This document shows positions 14,590 to 23,734 of a stretch of 36,724 nucleotides of DNA, piece by piece. Positions within the stretch are counted from its first letter, which is position 1. Each line of letters opens with the position of its first letter. The translations under genes and the position numbers were made by a program. This stretch comes from Firmicutes bacterium UBA4916 (GTDB lineage Bacteria > Bacillota > Clostridia > Tissierellales > Tepidimicrobiaceae): NCBI GenBank assembly GCA_002398845.1, contig DHBY01000017.1, positions 1-36,724 of the forward strand, read 5' to 3'. The notes under the pieces are model-generated. The model searched no databases. It had not been told where the DNA came from and saw only the letters and a program-made list of their open reading frames with translations.

Positions 14590-15524
14590 TGAAGGAGGAA
14601 ATGAGCTATTCTGAGGACTTATTCATGCCTGTATCCAAAGAAGAAAAAAATGCAGAGAGAATTCATCGTCCAAGTATAAAGTACTGGGCTGATGTTTGGC
14701 GTAGATTAAAGATGAATAAATTAGCCATGTCTGGCTTAATTATAATCCTTTTGTTTATCATAATGGCTATTGTAGGAACTAAAATAAATGGATTTAAATA
14801 TTATGAGCAGGATTTAAATGTAATCAATCAAAAACCAAATTTGGTTCATTGGTTTGGAACTGATGAATTAGGTAGAGACTTATTTACTAGGACTTGGTTT
14901 GGAGCAAGATATTCAATATTAATTGGGTTCATGGCAGCTTTTTTAGATTTCCTTATAGGGGTTATATATGGTGGAGTAGCAGGAATGGCCAACCGACGAG
15001 TAGATAGTTTGATGATGCGTATAGCAGAAATAATCTATAGTATACCTTATCTATTAGTAGTTATTTTATTATCCGTTGTATTTGGACAAGGGGATAGCTT
15101 GTTTGTAATGATTTTAGCCATGAGTTTAACAGGATGGGTACCTATGGCCATATTAGTTCGTGGACAAGTTCTCCAATTAAAGGAATCCGAATATGCTATG
15201 GCCTCTGAATCCTTAGGTGCAACTAAAAAGTGGATACTAAAAAAACATATTATCCCTAATACATTAGGTCCTATATTAGTTAATATAACCCTTGCAGTAC
15301 CTACGGCAATATTTGCAGAAGCAACTTTAAGCTTTCTAGGTCTTGGTTTACAACCACCAAAATCAAGCCTTGGAACATTAGCCAATGATGGATTAGCAGG
15401 CCTTGCAGTGGGAAACGGATATCAGATATTAATTCCTGCAGTCTTTATATCTCTTATTATGTTCTCTTTCAACGTATTAGGAGATGGACTCAGAGATGCA
15501 TTAGACCCAAGACTACGTAAATAG
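14586..15524 (+). CDS. oppC: Peptide ABC transporter permease OppC, system 1
   Basis: The 312-aa second channel subunit begins with a cytoplasmic N-terminus and has a first TM segment around residues 45-65 (LAMSGLIIILLFIIMAIVG). The OppC/DppC N-terminal motif HWFGTDELGRDLFTR is present, along with an EAA-loop (EYAMASESLGATKKWILKKH) and the end GLRDALDPRLRK. It overlaps oppB by four bases. A second ATG two codons in (14589) is an equally good start. Confidence 0.95.
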   Translation: MMKEEMSYSEDLFMPVSKEEKNAERIHRPSIKYWADVWRRLKMNKLAMSGLIIILLFIIMAIVGTKINGFKYYEQDLNVINQKPNLVHWFGTDELGRDLFTRTWFGARYSILIGFMAAFLDFLIGVIYGGVAGMANRRVDSLMMRIAEIIYSIPYLLVVILLSVVFGQGDSLFVMILAMSLTGWVPMAILVRGQVLQLKESEYAMASESLGATKKWILKKHIIPNTLGPILVNITLAVPTAIFAEATLSFLGLGLQPPKSSLGTLANDGLAGLAVGNGYQILIPAVFISLIMFSFNVLGDGLRDALDPRLRK

Positions 15525-15539
15525 GAAGAAGGTGGAAAC

Positions 15540-16550
15540 ATGGAAAATATATTAGAAATCAAAGATTTGAAGATATCCTTTAAAACATTTTTTGGAGAAG
15601 TAGAGGCAGTCCGTGGCATTAATTTTGATGTTGGGAAAAAGGAGACTGTAGCCATAGTAGGAGAATCAGGATGTGGAAAATCCGTAACTGCAAATTCTAT
15701 TATGCAATTACTTCCAATGCCACCGGCTTTCTTTAAAGGTGGGGAAATACTATTTAATGGAGAAAATCTTTTAAATAAAACTGAAAAGGAAATGCAAAAA
15801 ATTCGTGGCAATAAAATCTCCATGGTATTCCAAGACCCCATGACTTCCTTAAACCCTACTATGCGTATTGGAGACCAGATAGTAGAAGGACTTAAAAAGC
15901 ATAGGAAACTAACAGCTAAGGAAGCAGAAAAAAAGGCCATTGAGATGCTTGAATTAGTATCAGTGCCTCAACCAGAAAAAAGGGTTAAACAGTATCCTCA
16001 TGAATTTTCAGGTGGCATGCGTCAACGTGTTATGATAGCCCTAGCTATGGTATGTACACCAGAACTTTTAATTGCCGATGAGCCCACTACAGCATTAGAT
16101 GTAACGGTACAAGCCCAAATTTTAGATTTAATGAAAAAACTACAGGATAAATTGGATATGTCAATAATATTAATAACCCATGATTTAGGTGTAGTTGCAG
16201 ATATGAGCGATAGAATAGTAGTAATGTATGCAGGGCAAATTGTAGAATCGGGTTTGACAGATGATATTTTTAAAAATCCTCATCACCCATATACAAAGAG
16301 ATTATTGGCCTCTGTGCCAAGTTTAGATATGAGTAAAGATGAACCTCTACACGCCATTGATGGAACACCTCCAGATTTATATATTCCACCAAAGGGCTGT
16401 GCATTTTATGACCGCTGTGATAGAGCACTTAAAATATGTAAAGATTATATGCCAGAAAGCACACAACACAGCGATACTCACTGCAGCAGTTGCTGGCTTA
16501 ACCATCCAATGGCACAAAAGGTAAATGGAACGGAAAGGAGGGAAGCATAA
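15540..16550 (+). CDS. oppD: Peptide ABC transporter ATP-binding protein OppD, system 1
   Basis: This 336-aa nucleotide-binding subunit powers peptide import. It shows Walker A (GESGCGKSVT), the ABC signature (FSGGMRQRV), Walker B (LLIADEPTTALD) and the switch His (LITHDLG). The C-terminal oligo_HPY region has the conserved four-cysteine set (CAFYDRCDRALKIC and a later C) that binds a 4Fe-4S cluster in relatives. It pairs with OppF; its last base overlaps the oppF start. Confidence 0.95.
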   Translation: MENILEIKDLKISFKTFFGEVEAVRGINFDVGKKETVAIVGESGCGKSVTANSIMQLLPMPPAFFKGGEILFNGENLLNKTEKEMQKIRGNKISMVFQDPMTSLNPTMRIGDQIVEGLKKHRKLTAKEAEKKAIEMLELVSVPQPEKRVKQYPHEFSGGMRQRVMIALAMVCTPELLIADEPTTALDVTVQAQILDLMKKLQDKLDMSIILITHDLGVVADMSDRIVVMYAGQIVESGLTDDIFKNPHHPYTKRLLASVPSLDMSKDEPLHAIDGTPPDLYIPPKGCAFYDRCDRALKICKDYMPESTQHSDTHCSSCWLNHPMAQKVNGTERREA

Positions 16551-17515
16551 TGGGAAAACCTCTAATTTCAGCAAGAAATATAAAAAAATACTTCCATGTA
16601 GGAGAAGGACAACTAAAAGCTGTAGATGGAATTAGTTTTGATATCTACGAAGGCGAGACCTTAGGATTAGTAGGAGAATCAGGATGTGGTAAATCTACAG
16701 CTGGCAGGACTATTATGCGTCTCTACGAACCAACAGAAGGAGAATTAATTTTTAATGGGAAAAATATATATGAACTTCCTAGAAAAGAAATGGAAGAGGT
16801 AAGAAAGAACTTCCAAATGATATTCCAGGACCCTTATGCTTGTTTAAACCCAAGGATGACAGTAGAGGATATTATAGGGGAACCATTAGATATACACAAA
16901 ACCTATAAAACGAAAGAAGAACGCAGAGAAAGAATAATAGAATTACTAGAATTAGTAGGATTAGGGGAAGAACATGCTATGAGATTTCCTCATGAATTTT
17001 CAGGAGGGCAACGTCAAAGAATAGGAATTGCAAGGGCTTTAGCATTAAATCCAAAGTTTATTATCTGCGATGAGCCTATATCCGCATTAGACGTATCCAT
17101 CCAAGCCCAAGTAGTAAATCTACTCAAAGAATTACAAAACCAATTAGGTTTAACCTATTTATTTATAGCCCATGATTTATCCATGGTACGCTATATTTCT
17201 GATAGAGTAGGGGTAATGTACTTGGGTCACATAATGGAGTTAGGAGAAAGTGAAGAATTATATCAAAACCCAATTCATCCTTATACAAGAGCATTACTTT
17301 CTGCTATTCCTATACCAAATCCTGAAATACAAAGGGGAAGACACAGAATTATGCTAGAAGGAGATGTACCAAGTCCAATAAACCCTAAAGAAGGGTGCAG
17401 ATTTGTAGACAGATGTGCCTATGCTACGGACAAATGTAGGCAAATCACTCCAAAATTAGAAGAAATAAAAGAAAAAAGATTCGTAGCCTGCCACAGGGCT
17501 AAAGAATTTATCTAA
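16550..17515 (+). CDS. oppF: Peptide ABC transporter ATP-binding protein OppF, system 1
   Basis: The 321-aa partner ATPase has Walker A (GESGCGKSTAG), signature FSGGQRQRI, Walker B (FIICDEPISALD) and switch His (IAHDLSMV). It ends with the cysteine pattern CRFVDRCAYATDKC...ACHR typical of the oligopeptide/dipeptide ATPases. It starts one base before the oppD stop ends (TAATG). It is the last gene of the first operon; a REP-like hairpin begins 9 bases after its stop. Confidence 0.95.
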   Translation: MGKPLISARNIKKYFHVGEGQLKAVDGISFDIYEGETLGLVGESGCGKSTAGRTIMRLYEPTEGELIFNGKNIYELPRKEMEEVRKNFQMIFQDPYACLNPRMTVEDIIGEPLDIHKTYKTKEERRERIIELLELVGLGEEHAMRFPHEFSGGQRQRIGIARALALNPKFIICDEPISALDVSIQAQVVNLLKELQNQLGLTYLFIAHDLSMVRYISDRVGVMYLGHIMELGESEELYQNPIHPYTRALLSAIPIPNPEIQRGRHRIMLEGDVPSPINPKEGCRFVDRCAYATDKCRQITPKLEEIKEKRFVACHRAKEFI

Positions 17516-17524
17516 ATGCGTCAG

Positions 17525-17564
17525 GGACGGTTATTTTTGCACGTATGTGCAAAAATAACCGTCC
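17525..17564. repeat. REP-like hairpin after opp1, likely acting as a terminator
   Basis: A perfect 18-bp stem, GGACGGTTATTTTTGCAC / GTGCAAAAATAACCGTCC, with loop GTAT and followed by TTATTTAT. The GGGACGGTT..TGCA core matches the other repeats in this window. Its place just after oppF suggests it ends the first operon. The following 240 bases to the promoter at 17811 hold one further repeat and otherwise no gene. Confidence 0.75.
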
Positions 17565-17710
17565 TTATTTATACCAAACTTGTCGTAAGATGAATTATTG
17601 AGTAGATAAAAGACCAAATATCAGAATAATCAATCATATTATGTCGAAATAAAGGGATTAAAAAAGCATATAAAACTAAGCAAAACACAATCCTTAATAA
17701 GCAGTAATAA

Positions 17711-17736
17711 TGCGCTAGGGACGGTTCTTCTTGCAC
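17711..17736 (+). repeat. REP-like repeat, single arm
   Basis: TGCGCTAGGGACGGTTC followed by TTCTTGCAC: the same motif as the hairpin at 17525, without a facing second arm. Confidence 0.65.
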
Positions 17737-17810
17737 CGATAAGTAATGTTTAGAGTGCCAATGAAACAGATTATAGAAAATTAAGATTATGCATAATATA
17801 AAAAATATTC

Positions 17811-17839
17811 TTGCAGTTATAGCTAAATTGTAGTAAAAT
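17811..17839 (+). promoter_or_regulatory. Candidate promoter for the second opp operon
   Basis: TTGCAG (17811-17816), a 17-base spacer and TAAAAT (17834-17839) give a leader of about 215 bases ahead of oppA2. Confidence 0.5.
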
Positions 17840-18012
17840 AAATAGGAAGTAGTTTATTAGAGTTCTATTTTAAAATTATTCACGTAAAAATTATATTAGA
17901 TGATTTAGAAATGATAATAGTACTTTCTCTGCAGTATTAATAGCAATAAACTGATAAATCCCATATATCCTATGGGGAAGTTTTATAGGCTTTTTAATTG
18001 ATCTATAGCTTA

Positions 18013-18033
18013 TTCGCTATATTTTTTAGCGAA
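18013..18033 (+). promoter_or_regulatory. Leader hairpin just upstream of the oppA2 ribosome site
   Basis: TTCGCTA (18013-18019) pairs with TAGCGAA (18027-18033) over a T-rich loop, 14 bases before AAAGGGGGAG. A second inverted repeat, CCCATA/TATGGGG, lies about 50 bases upstream. They could affect leader stability or translation. Confidence 0.4.
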
Positions 18034-18060
18034 ATACTAAATTTAAAGGGGGAGTATTAA

Positions 18061-19677
18061 ATGAGGAGAAAGAGTATATTATTTTTGAGTATGGCTCTTG
18101 TTGTAGCAATGCTGTTTACAGCATGTTCTACTACAACTAGTAAAGAAGGAAAGAAGATCCTTCGTTCTAACAACAGTAGCGAGCCAGGCACACTAGACCC
18201 AGCGTTAGCTCAGGGGACGCATGAGTCATGGGTTTTAGAAAACGTTTTTGAAGGTCTTATGACATTTGATGAAAAAGGCGAATTAGTTAAAGGTATGGCT
18301 GAGGATTACAAAATTTCAGATGATGGATTAACCTATACCTTTACTATTCGAGATGGGGCCAAATGGTCCAATGGCGATCCAGTAACAGCAGAGGATTTTG
18401 AATTTACATGGAAAAGGGCTTTAGACCCTGAAATGGCTGCAAATTATGCTACTATATTATACTATATTAAAGGTGGAGAAGCCTATAATACAGGAAAAGG
18501 TAGTAGAGATGATGTACAGGTTAAGGCTTTAGATGAGAGAACTTTAGAAGTAACATTAGAATTTCCAACAGCATATTTTCTAGAATTAACTGCATTTTAT
18601 ACTTATTTTCCAGTAAATAAAAAGGTAGTAGAATCTAACCCAGATTGGGCAAAGAAACCAGATACTCACATATCCAATGGTCCATTTAAATTAGTTAAAT
18701 GGGATCATAATGCCAAATTAGTTTTAGAAAAGAATGACTTATATTATAATGCAAAAAAGATTAAATTAGATGGTATTGATTTAGACATTATAGAAGACCA
18801 AAATACAGCTTGGCAAAAATATGATGGAGGGGAATATGATCTTTTAACGGACCTTCCGACTTCAGTAGTTAATCAACTTCAAACAGAAGGAAATAAAGAA
18901 TTAAGTATAGGCGCTCAAGTAGGAACTTACTATTACAATATAAATCCAGATGTTAAACCACTTAACAATGCAAAGGTAAGAAAATCTTTATCTATGGCCC
19001 TTGATAGAGAAACCATAGTAAAAGATATAACACAGGGCGGACAAATGGCAGCTGAAGGTGTAGTTCCTTATGGATTGATGGATGAGAAGGGCAAAGAATT
19101 TAGAGAAGGAGCAGGTAATTTAATTGAATATAATCCAGAGAAAGCCAAAGGATTATTAGAAGAAGGCTTAAAAGAAGAGGGCATGACTATACAAGATTTC
19201 AATAATGCGAATATAGTCCTTCTTTACAATACTTCGGAATCCCATAAAAAGATAGCTCAAGCTGCTCAAGAGATGTGGAGGACAAATTTAGGTGTTGAAA
19301 TAGGTCTTGAAAATGTAGAATTTCAAGTAAAACTAGATAGAGAACAGTCAGGGGATTATGATATTTCTAGGGCAGGTTGGATAGGGGATTTTATGGATCC
19401 TATGACTATGATTGAATTATGGTGGTCAGACAGTGCATTTAATGATGCTAAATATAATAATCCAAAATACGATAAATTATTATTAGAAGCAAAGACTACA
19501 ATGGATCAAAAGGTTCGTATGGGAAATTTCAGGGAAGCAGAAAAAATGCTTATGGAAGATATGCCAGTGATTCCAGTGTATTTCTACACTCAACCTTATG
19601 TTCAAAAATCAAATGTGGAAGGTATAGTCAAAGTTCCTATAAGATACCCAGTGATAACTTATGCTGATATAAAATAG
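18061..19677 (+). CDS. oppA: Oligopeptide-binding lipoprotein OppA, system 2
   Basis: The 538-aa lipoprotein is paralogous to the gene at 11881, starting with signal peptide MRRKSILFLSMALVVAMLFTA and lipobox LFTAC. Nearly the whole length aligns by eye with system 1 (shared SSEPG-LDPALAQGTHESW, WSNGDPVTAEDFE, PDWAK-P, NTAWQKY-GGEYD). Differences cluster in parts that may face the peptide, for example FMDLFVTDGPYNDSG in system 1 against MIELWWSDSAFNDAK here. The two systems may therefore prefer different peptides, which is an inference. AAAGGGGGAG precedes the ATG. Confidence 0.95.
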   Translation: MRRKSILFLSMALVVAMLFTACSTTTSKEGKKILRSNNSSEPGTLDPALAQGTHESWVLENVFEGLMTFDEKGELVKGMAEDYKISDDGLTYTFTIRDGAKWSNGDPVTAEDFEFTWKRALDPEMAANYATILYYIKGGEAYNTGKGSRDDVQVKALDERTLEVTLEFPTAYFLELTAFYTYFPVNKKVVESNPDWAKKPDTHISNGPFKLVKWDHNAKLVLEKNDLYYNAKKIKLDGIDLDIIEDQNTAWQKYDGGEYDLLTDLPTSVVNQLQTEGNKELSIGAQVGTYYYNINPDVKPLNNAKVRKSLSMALDRETIVKDITQGGQMAAEGVVPYGLMDEKGKEFREGAGNLIEYNPEKAKGLLEEGLKEEGMTIQDFNNANIVLLYNTSESHKKIAQAAQEMWRTNLGVEIGLENVEFQVKLDREQSGDYDISRAGWIGDFMDPMTMIELWWSDSAFNDAKYNNPKYDKLLLEAKTTMDQKVRMGNFREAEKMLMEDMPVIPVYFYTQPYVQKSNVEGIVKVPIRYPVITYADIK

Positions 19678-19695
19678 TAAATATTTTTAGGAACT

Positions 19696-19719
19696 CAAGT
19701 GGCTAATACTAGCCACTTG
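19696..19719 (+). terminator. Hairpin between oppA and oppB, system 2
   Basis: CAAGTGGCTA, loop ATAC, TAGCCACTTG: a perfect 10-bp stem followed by GTTTCTATTT. It lies 19 bases after oppA2 and 37 before oppB2, the same place as the hairpin in system 1 but with an unrelated sequence. Confidence 0.7.
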
Positions 19720-19755
19720 GTTTCTATTTAATATTACAGAAAAGGGGAGGCTTAT

Positions 19756-20688
19756 ATGGGTAAATATATTTTAAAAAGATTAGCAATGACCATAGTTACT
19801 ATATGGGCGATTATAACTATTACTTTTGTTTTAATGCATTCTGTCCCTGGTAATCCTTTTGCCAATGAAAATAAAAATATACCTGAAGTAGTCTACCAAA
19901 ACTTAATGAAAAAATATGGATTGGATAAACCTCTTAGTGAACAATATGGAATATATTTAAAAAATATTGCAAGGGGGAATTTTGGCGAATCTATGAAATC
20001 CAATGTAGAAACTGTAAATGAAATGATTGCAAGGGGGTTCCCTGTTTCTGCTAGTTTGGGGGCTCAGGCTCTTTTGATTGCTTTAATATTTGGACCTGCA
20101 CTAGGTGCTATTGCAGCGCTACATCAAAATAAAGTGCCTGATTATATCTCTATGATTATTTCTATAATTGGGGTTTCAGTCCCTAGTTTTGTAATGGGAT
20201 CTTTTTTAATTCAATTCGTGGCTAGAAATGTAGGATGGATACCTATAGGAGGATGGGGAGAATGGAGGCATACTATATTGCCTTCCATTGCATTGGCACT
20301 AATGCCCCTAGCTGAAATGTCTAGGCTTATGCGTTCTAGTATGTTAGAAGTAATGGGACAAGACTATATTAAAACTGCTAAATCTAAAGGATTATCCAAC
20401 ACAATAGTTATATTGAAACATGCTGTTAGAAATGCAATATTGCCTATAGTGTCTATGCTAGGTACTACTGTTTCAAATCTTCTAGTAGGTAGTTTTGTTA
20501 TAGAAAAAATATTTGGTATTCCAGGATTAGGAATGTTTTTCACCAATTCCATATACAATAGGGATTATACATTAATAATGGGAGTAACAGTGTTTTATGC
20601 TGTTATATTGATTATTATGTTGTTGATTGTAGATATAGCATATATGTTAATCGATCCAAAAATAAGGCTTACTGAGGAGGGACATTAA
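19756..20688 (+). CDS. oppB: Peptide ABC transporter permease OppB, system 2
   Basis: The 310-aa permease resembles OppB of system 1 closely: the same first TM helix (TIWAIITITFVLMHSVPGNPF), EAA-loop (YIKTAKSKGLSNTIVILKHA) and C-terminus (DPKIRLTEEGH). AAAGGGGAGG precedes the ATG. It is one base from oppC2. Confidence 0.95.
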   Translation: MGKYILKRLAMTIVTIWAIITITFVLMHSVPGNPFANENKNIPEVVYQNLMKKYGLDKPLSEQYGIYLKNIARGNFGESMKSNVETVNEMIARGFPVSASLGAQALLIALIFGPALGAIAALHQNKVPDYISMIISIIGVSVPSFVMGSFLIQFVARNVGWIPIGGWGEWRHTILPSIALALMPLAEMSRLMRSSMLEVMGQDYIKTAKSKGLSNTIVILKHAVRNAILPIVSMLGTTVSNLLVGSFVIEKIFGIPGLGMFFTNSIYNRDYTLIMGVTVFYAVILIIMLLIVDIAYMLIDPKIRLTEEGH

Positions 20689-20689
20689 A

Positions 20690-21634
20690 ATGAAGGCAGA
20701 TACAATATATACTCAAGAAATGTTCGAAAAAGCCCCTCGAGAATTACGTAATACTGAAAATATAAGACGTCCTAGTATTAAGTATTGGCCAGATGTATGG
20801 CGTAGACTAAAGCAGGATAAATTGGCCATGGTAGGCCTTATACTACTTATAATTATGGGAATTATGTCTATTGCAGGTATTCATATAAGTGGATTTAAAT
20901 ATTATGAACAAGATTATGATAAAATCAATATGAAACCTAATGGAGAATATTGGTTTGGTACGGATGAATTGGGAAGAGATTTATTTTCCAGAGCTTGGCT
21001 TGGAACTAGATACTCTTTAATAATTGGCCTTTTGGCAGCCCTTATTGATTTGAGTATAGGGGTTATATATGGTGGGATTGCCGGCATGTCTTCTACACGA
21101 GTAGATGCTATTATGATGCGTATAACAGAGGTTATCTATAGTATCCCCTATATGTTGGTAGTAGTGCTTTTGTCGGTAGTATTTTCCACAGCGGGAGCAG
21201 GTACATCTATGTTTGTCTTAGTCTTTGCCATGACTATAACTGACTGGGTACCAATGGCTAATTTAGTTAGGGGTCAGGTACTTCAATTAAAAGAATCTGA
21301 ATATTCAATGGCATCTGAATCTTTAGGTGCTTCTAATGGATGGATACTTAAAAAACATATTGTACCAAATACTATGGGACCTATTTTGGTTACTGTTACT
21401 TTAACAATCCCTAGAGCAATATTTGCAGAGGCAACTTTAGGATTTTTAGGATTAGGTTTACAGCCTCCTAAACCAAGTCTTGGAACTTTAGCTAATGATG
21501 GATTAGCTGGTATGGCAGTAGGCAATTTTTATCAAATTTTAATTCCATCTATATTAATATCTCTTATAATGTTTTCTTTTAATGTATTAGGCGATGGCCT
21601 AAGGGATGCTATGGATCCAAGATTACGTAAATAG
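20690..21634 (+). CDS. oppC: Peptide ABC transporter permease OppC, system 2
   Basis: The 314-aa permease has the YWFGTDELGRDLFSRAW motif after the first TM segment and the EAA-loop (EYSMASESLGASNGWILKKH), and ends GLRDAMDPRLRK. Compared with system 1 it has a slightly longer loop near residue 165 (VFSTAGAGTSMFV against VFGQGDSLFV). The GAGGAGG inside the end of oppB2 is its ribosome site. Confidence 0.95.
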   Translation: MKADTIYTQEMFEKAPRELRNTENIRRPSIKYWPDVWRRLKQDKLAMVGLILLIIMGIMSIAGIHISGFKYYEQDYDKINMKPNGEYWFGTDELGRDLFSRAWLGTRYSLIIGLLAALIDLSIGVIYGGIAGMSSTRVDAIMMRITEVIYSIPYMLVVVLLSVVFSTAGAGTSMFVLVFAMTITDWVPMANLVRGQVLQLKESEYSMASESLGASNGWILKKHIVPNTMGPILVTVTLTIPRAIFAEATLGFLGLGLQPPKPSLGTLANDGLAGMAVGNFYQILIPSILISLIMFSFNVLGDGLRDAMDPRLRK

Positions 21635-21648
21635 GGAGAGGTGAGAAA

Positions 21649-22653
21649 ATGGGAAAATTATTAGAAGTAAAAGACTTAAGAGTATCCTTTCAAACCTTTT
21701 TTGGGGAGGTTGAAGCGGTAAGGGGCGTTAGTTTTCATGTAAATAAAAGGGAAACAGTTGCATTAGTAGGGGAATCAGGTTGTGGGAAAAGTGTAACAGC
21801 AAGTTCTATAATGCAGCTTCTCCCTATGCCACCTGCATTCTATAAAGATGGTCAAATTTTGTTTAATGGGGAGGACATAATTAAAAAAAGCGAAAAAGAA
21901 ATGCAAAGTATTCGTGGAAGCCAAATCGCTATGATATTTCAAGATCCAATGACTTCCTTAAATCCCACTATGAAAGTTGGGAAGCAAATAGTTGAAGGCC
22001 TAATAAAACACAGCAAACTAACTAGGGCTCAAGCAGAAAAGAGGGCTATAGATATGCTAGAATTAGTATCTGTACCACAGCCTGAAAAGAGGATTAAACA
22101 ATATCCTCATGAGTTTTCAGGCGGTATGCGTCAAAGGGTTATGATTGCCCTTGCAATGGTATCTAATCCCCAGTTATTAATAGCTGATGAACCTACTACT
22201 GCCCTTGATGTAACTGTTCAGGCTCAAATACTAGATCTTATGAAAGGTATTCAAAATAAATTAGATACATCTATTATTTTAATCACTCACGACTTAGGTG
22301 TAGTAGCTGATATAAGCGATAGGGTTATAGTAATGTATGCTGGTCAGCTTTTAGAGGAAGGTACTGCAAATGAAATCTTTAAAAGACCAATGCATCCTTA
22401 TACCAGAAAACTTTTAGGTAGTGTACCACGGCTAGATATGGATAGATTTGAATCTCTTCATTCTATCGATGGCACACCTCCTGATTTGTATATACCTCCT
22501 AAGGGTTGCTCATTTTTCGATAGATGTGATGAGGCAATGGTCATTTGTAAAAACCATATGCCAGATAGAGAATATCACACAAATTCCCATTATAGCTGCT
22601 GTTGGTTAAATCATTCAATGGCGCAAAATGTAGTAGAAGGGAGTGAAGCATAA
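21649..22653 (+). CDS. oppD: Peptide ABC transporter ATP-binding protein OppD, system 2
   Basis: The 334-aa ATPase has Walker A (GESGCGKSVTA), FSGGMRQRV, LLIADEPTTALD and LITHDLG, with the C-terminal cysteine set (CSFFDRCDEAMVIC and CC near the end). It shares one base with oppF2. Highly similar to OppD of system 1, so cross-assembly of ATPases between the systems is conceivable. Confidence 0.95.
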   Translation: MGKLLEVKDLRVSFQTFFGEVEAVRGVSFHVNKRETVALVGESGCGKSVTASSIMQLLPMPPAFYKDGQILFNGEDIIKKSEKEMQSIRGSQIAMIFQDPMTSLNPTMKVGKQIVEGLIKHSKLTRAQAEKRAIDMLELVSVPQPEKRIKQYPHEFSGGMRQRVMIALAMVSNPQLLIADEPTTALDVTVQAQILDLMKGIQNKLDTSIILITHDLGVVADISDRVIVMYAGQLLEEGTANEIFKRPMHPYTRKLLGSVPRLDMDRFESLHSIDGTPPDLYIPPKGCSFFDRCDEAMVICKNHMPDREYHTNSHYSCCWLNHSMAQNVVEGSEA

Positions 22654-23621
22654 TGGTAGAACCCTTAGTTTCAGCAAGAAATATTAAAAAGCATTTTAAT
22701 GTAGGTAAGGGTAAGTTAAAGGCAGTAGATGGTATTAGCTTTGATATATACCCTGGAGAAACATTTGGTTTAGTAGGGGAATCGGGCTGTGGAAAATCTA
22801 CAGCAGGAAGAACAATTATCAGATTATATGAACCCACAGATGGGGAGCTGCTTTTTAATGGAGAAAATATTTATGAATTGTCCAAGAGCGAAATGCGAGA
22901 AGTACGCAGGGACTTTCAGATGATATTTCAAGATCCTTATGCTTCACTAAATCCTAGAATGACTGTAGAAGAAATAGTAGGAGAACCCTTAGAAATTCAC
23001 CATATGTATAAAAGCCGTAAGGATAGAATCAATAGAGTAATTGAGTTATTACAATTGGTGGGATTAAATGAGGAACATGCACTACGCTTTCCTCATGAGT
23101 TTTCAGGTGGGCAGCGTCAAAGAATTGGGATTGCAAGAGCTTTAGCATTAAACCCAAAGTTTATAGTATGTGATGAGCCTATATCGGCTTTAGATGTTTC
23201 AATTCAAGCCCAAGTAGTTAATTTATTAAAAAAATTGCAGAATGAATTAGGTTTAACTTATTTGTTTATAGCCCATGATCTATCCATGGTTAGATATATA
23301 TCTGATAAGGTTGGTGTAATGTACTTAGGGCAAATGATGGAGTTGGCTAAATCGGAGGAACTATATCTAAATCCTATTCATCCTTATACTAGAGCATTAC
23401 TTTCTGCTATTCCCATACCAGACCCAGATATTCAAAGGGGTAGAAAGAGAATTGTGCTAGAAGGCGATGTACCAAGCCCAATTAACCCTAAAGAGGGTTG
23501 TAGATTTGTAGATAGATGTAGCCATGCTATACCTAAATGTGATGAAATCACTCCAACATTTGAGAAGATAAAAAAAGATCATTTTGTAGCATGCCATCGT
23601 AGTAAAGAATTTATTAAGTAA
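22653..23621 (+). CDS. oppF: Peptide ABC transporter ATP-binding protein OppF, system 2
   Basis: The 322-aa ATPase has Walker A (GESGCGKSTAG), FSGGQRQRI, FIVCDEPISALD and IAHDLSMV. The cysteine tail reads CRFVDRCSHAIPKC...ACHR. It closes the second operon. The bases after its stop (ATGCATCAGGGGC) echo those after oppF1 (ATGCGTCAGGGAC), so the junction itself is partly conserved between the two copies. Confidence 0.95.
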   Translation: MVEPLVSARNIKKHFNVGKGKLKAVDGISFDIYPGETFGLVGESGCGKSTAGRTIIRLYEPTDGELLFNGENIYELSKSEMREVRRDFQMIFQDPYASLNPRMTVEEIVGEPLEIHHMYKSRKDRINRVIELLQLVGLNEEHALRFPHEFSGGQRQRIGIARALALNPKFIVCDEPISALDVSIQAQVVNLLKKLQNELGLTYLFIAHDLSMVRYISDKVGVMYLGQMMELAKSEELYLNPIHPYTRALLSAIPIPDPDIQRGRKRIVLEGDVPSPINPKEGCRFVDRCSHAIPKCDEITPTFEKIKKDHFVACHRSKEFIK

Positions 23622-23641
23622 ATGCATCAGGGGCTATCCTA

Positions 23642-23670
23642 TTGACAAAATAAAATAATAGAGTTAATAT
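23642..23670 (+). promoter_or_regulatory. Consensus promoter of the GTPase-arsR-permease operon
   Basis: TTGACA (23642-23647), a 17-base spacer and TAATAT (23665-23670), near-ideal for sigma-A. The start should fall at about 23677, on the first base of the palindrome that follows. Confidence 0.82.
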
Positions 23671-23675
23671 ATCAA

Positions 23676-23709
23676 TATAACCATATGCTTATATAAGCAT
23701 ATGGTTATA
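23676..23709. promoter_or_regulatory. 34-bp perfect palindrome at the transcription start, candidate ArsR operator
   Basis: TATAACCATATGCTTAT and its exact reverse complement ATAAGCATATGGTTATA lie head to tail. It covers about +1 to +33 of the promoter just upstream, and the ArsR-family repressor is the second gene of this operon, so an autoregulatory operator is the simplest reading. It could also fold as an RNA hairpin ahead of the first gene, but no U-run follows. Confidence 0.68.
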
Positions 23710-23734
23710 ATCTTTAATAAAAGGAGAAATAAAT

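Noticed and set aside
15422..15940. 172-codon minus-strand frame opposite oppC and oppD
   Set aside because: Antisense shadow of two well-conserved genes; no ribosome site or family motifs.
17580..17710. Possible decayed gene between the opp operons
   Set aside because: All frames are broken by frequent stops and no motif survives; only REP-like repeats flank it.
23676..23709. Palindrome as the terminator of the second opp operon
   Set aside because: A near-consensus promoter lies between it and oppF2, and no U-run follows; an operator fits better.
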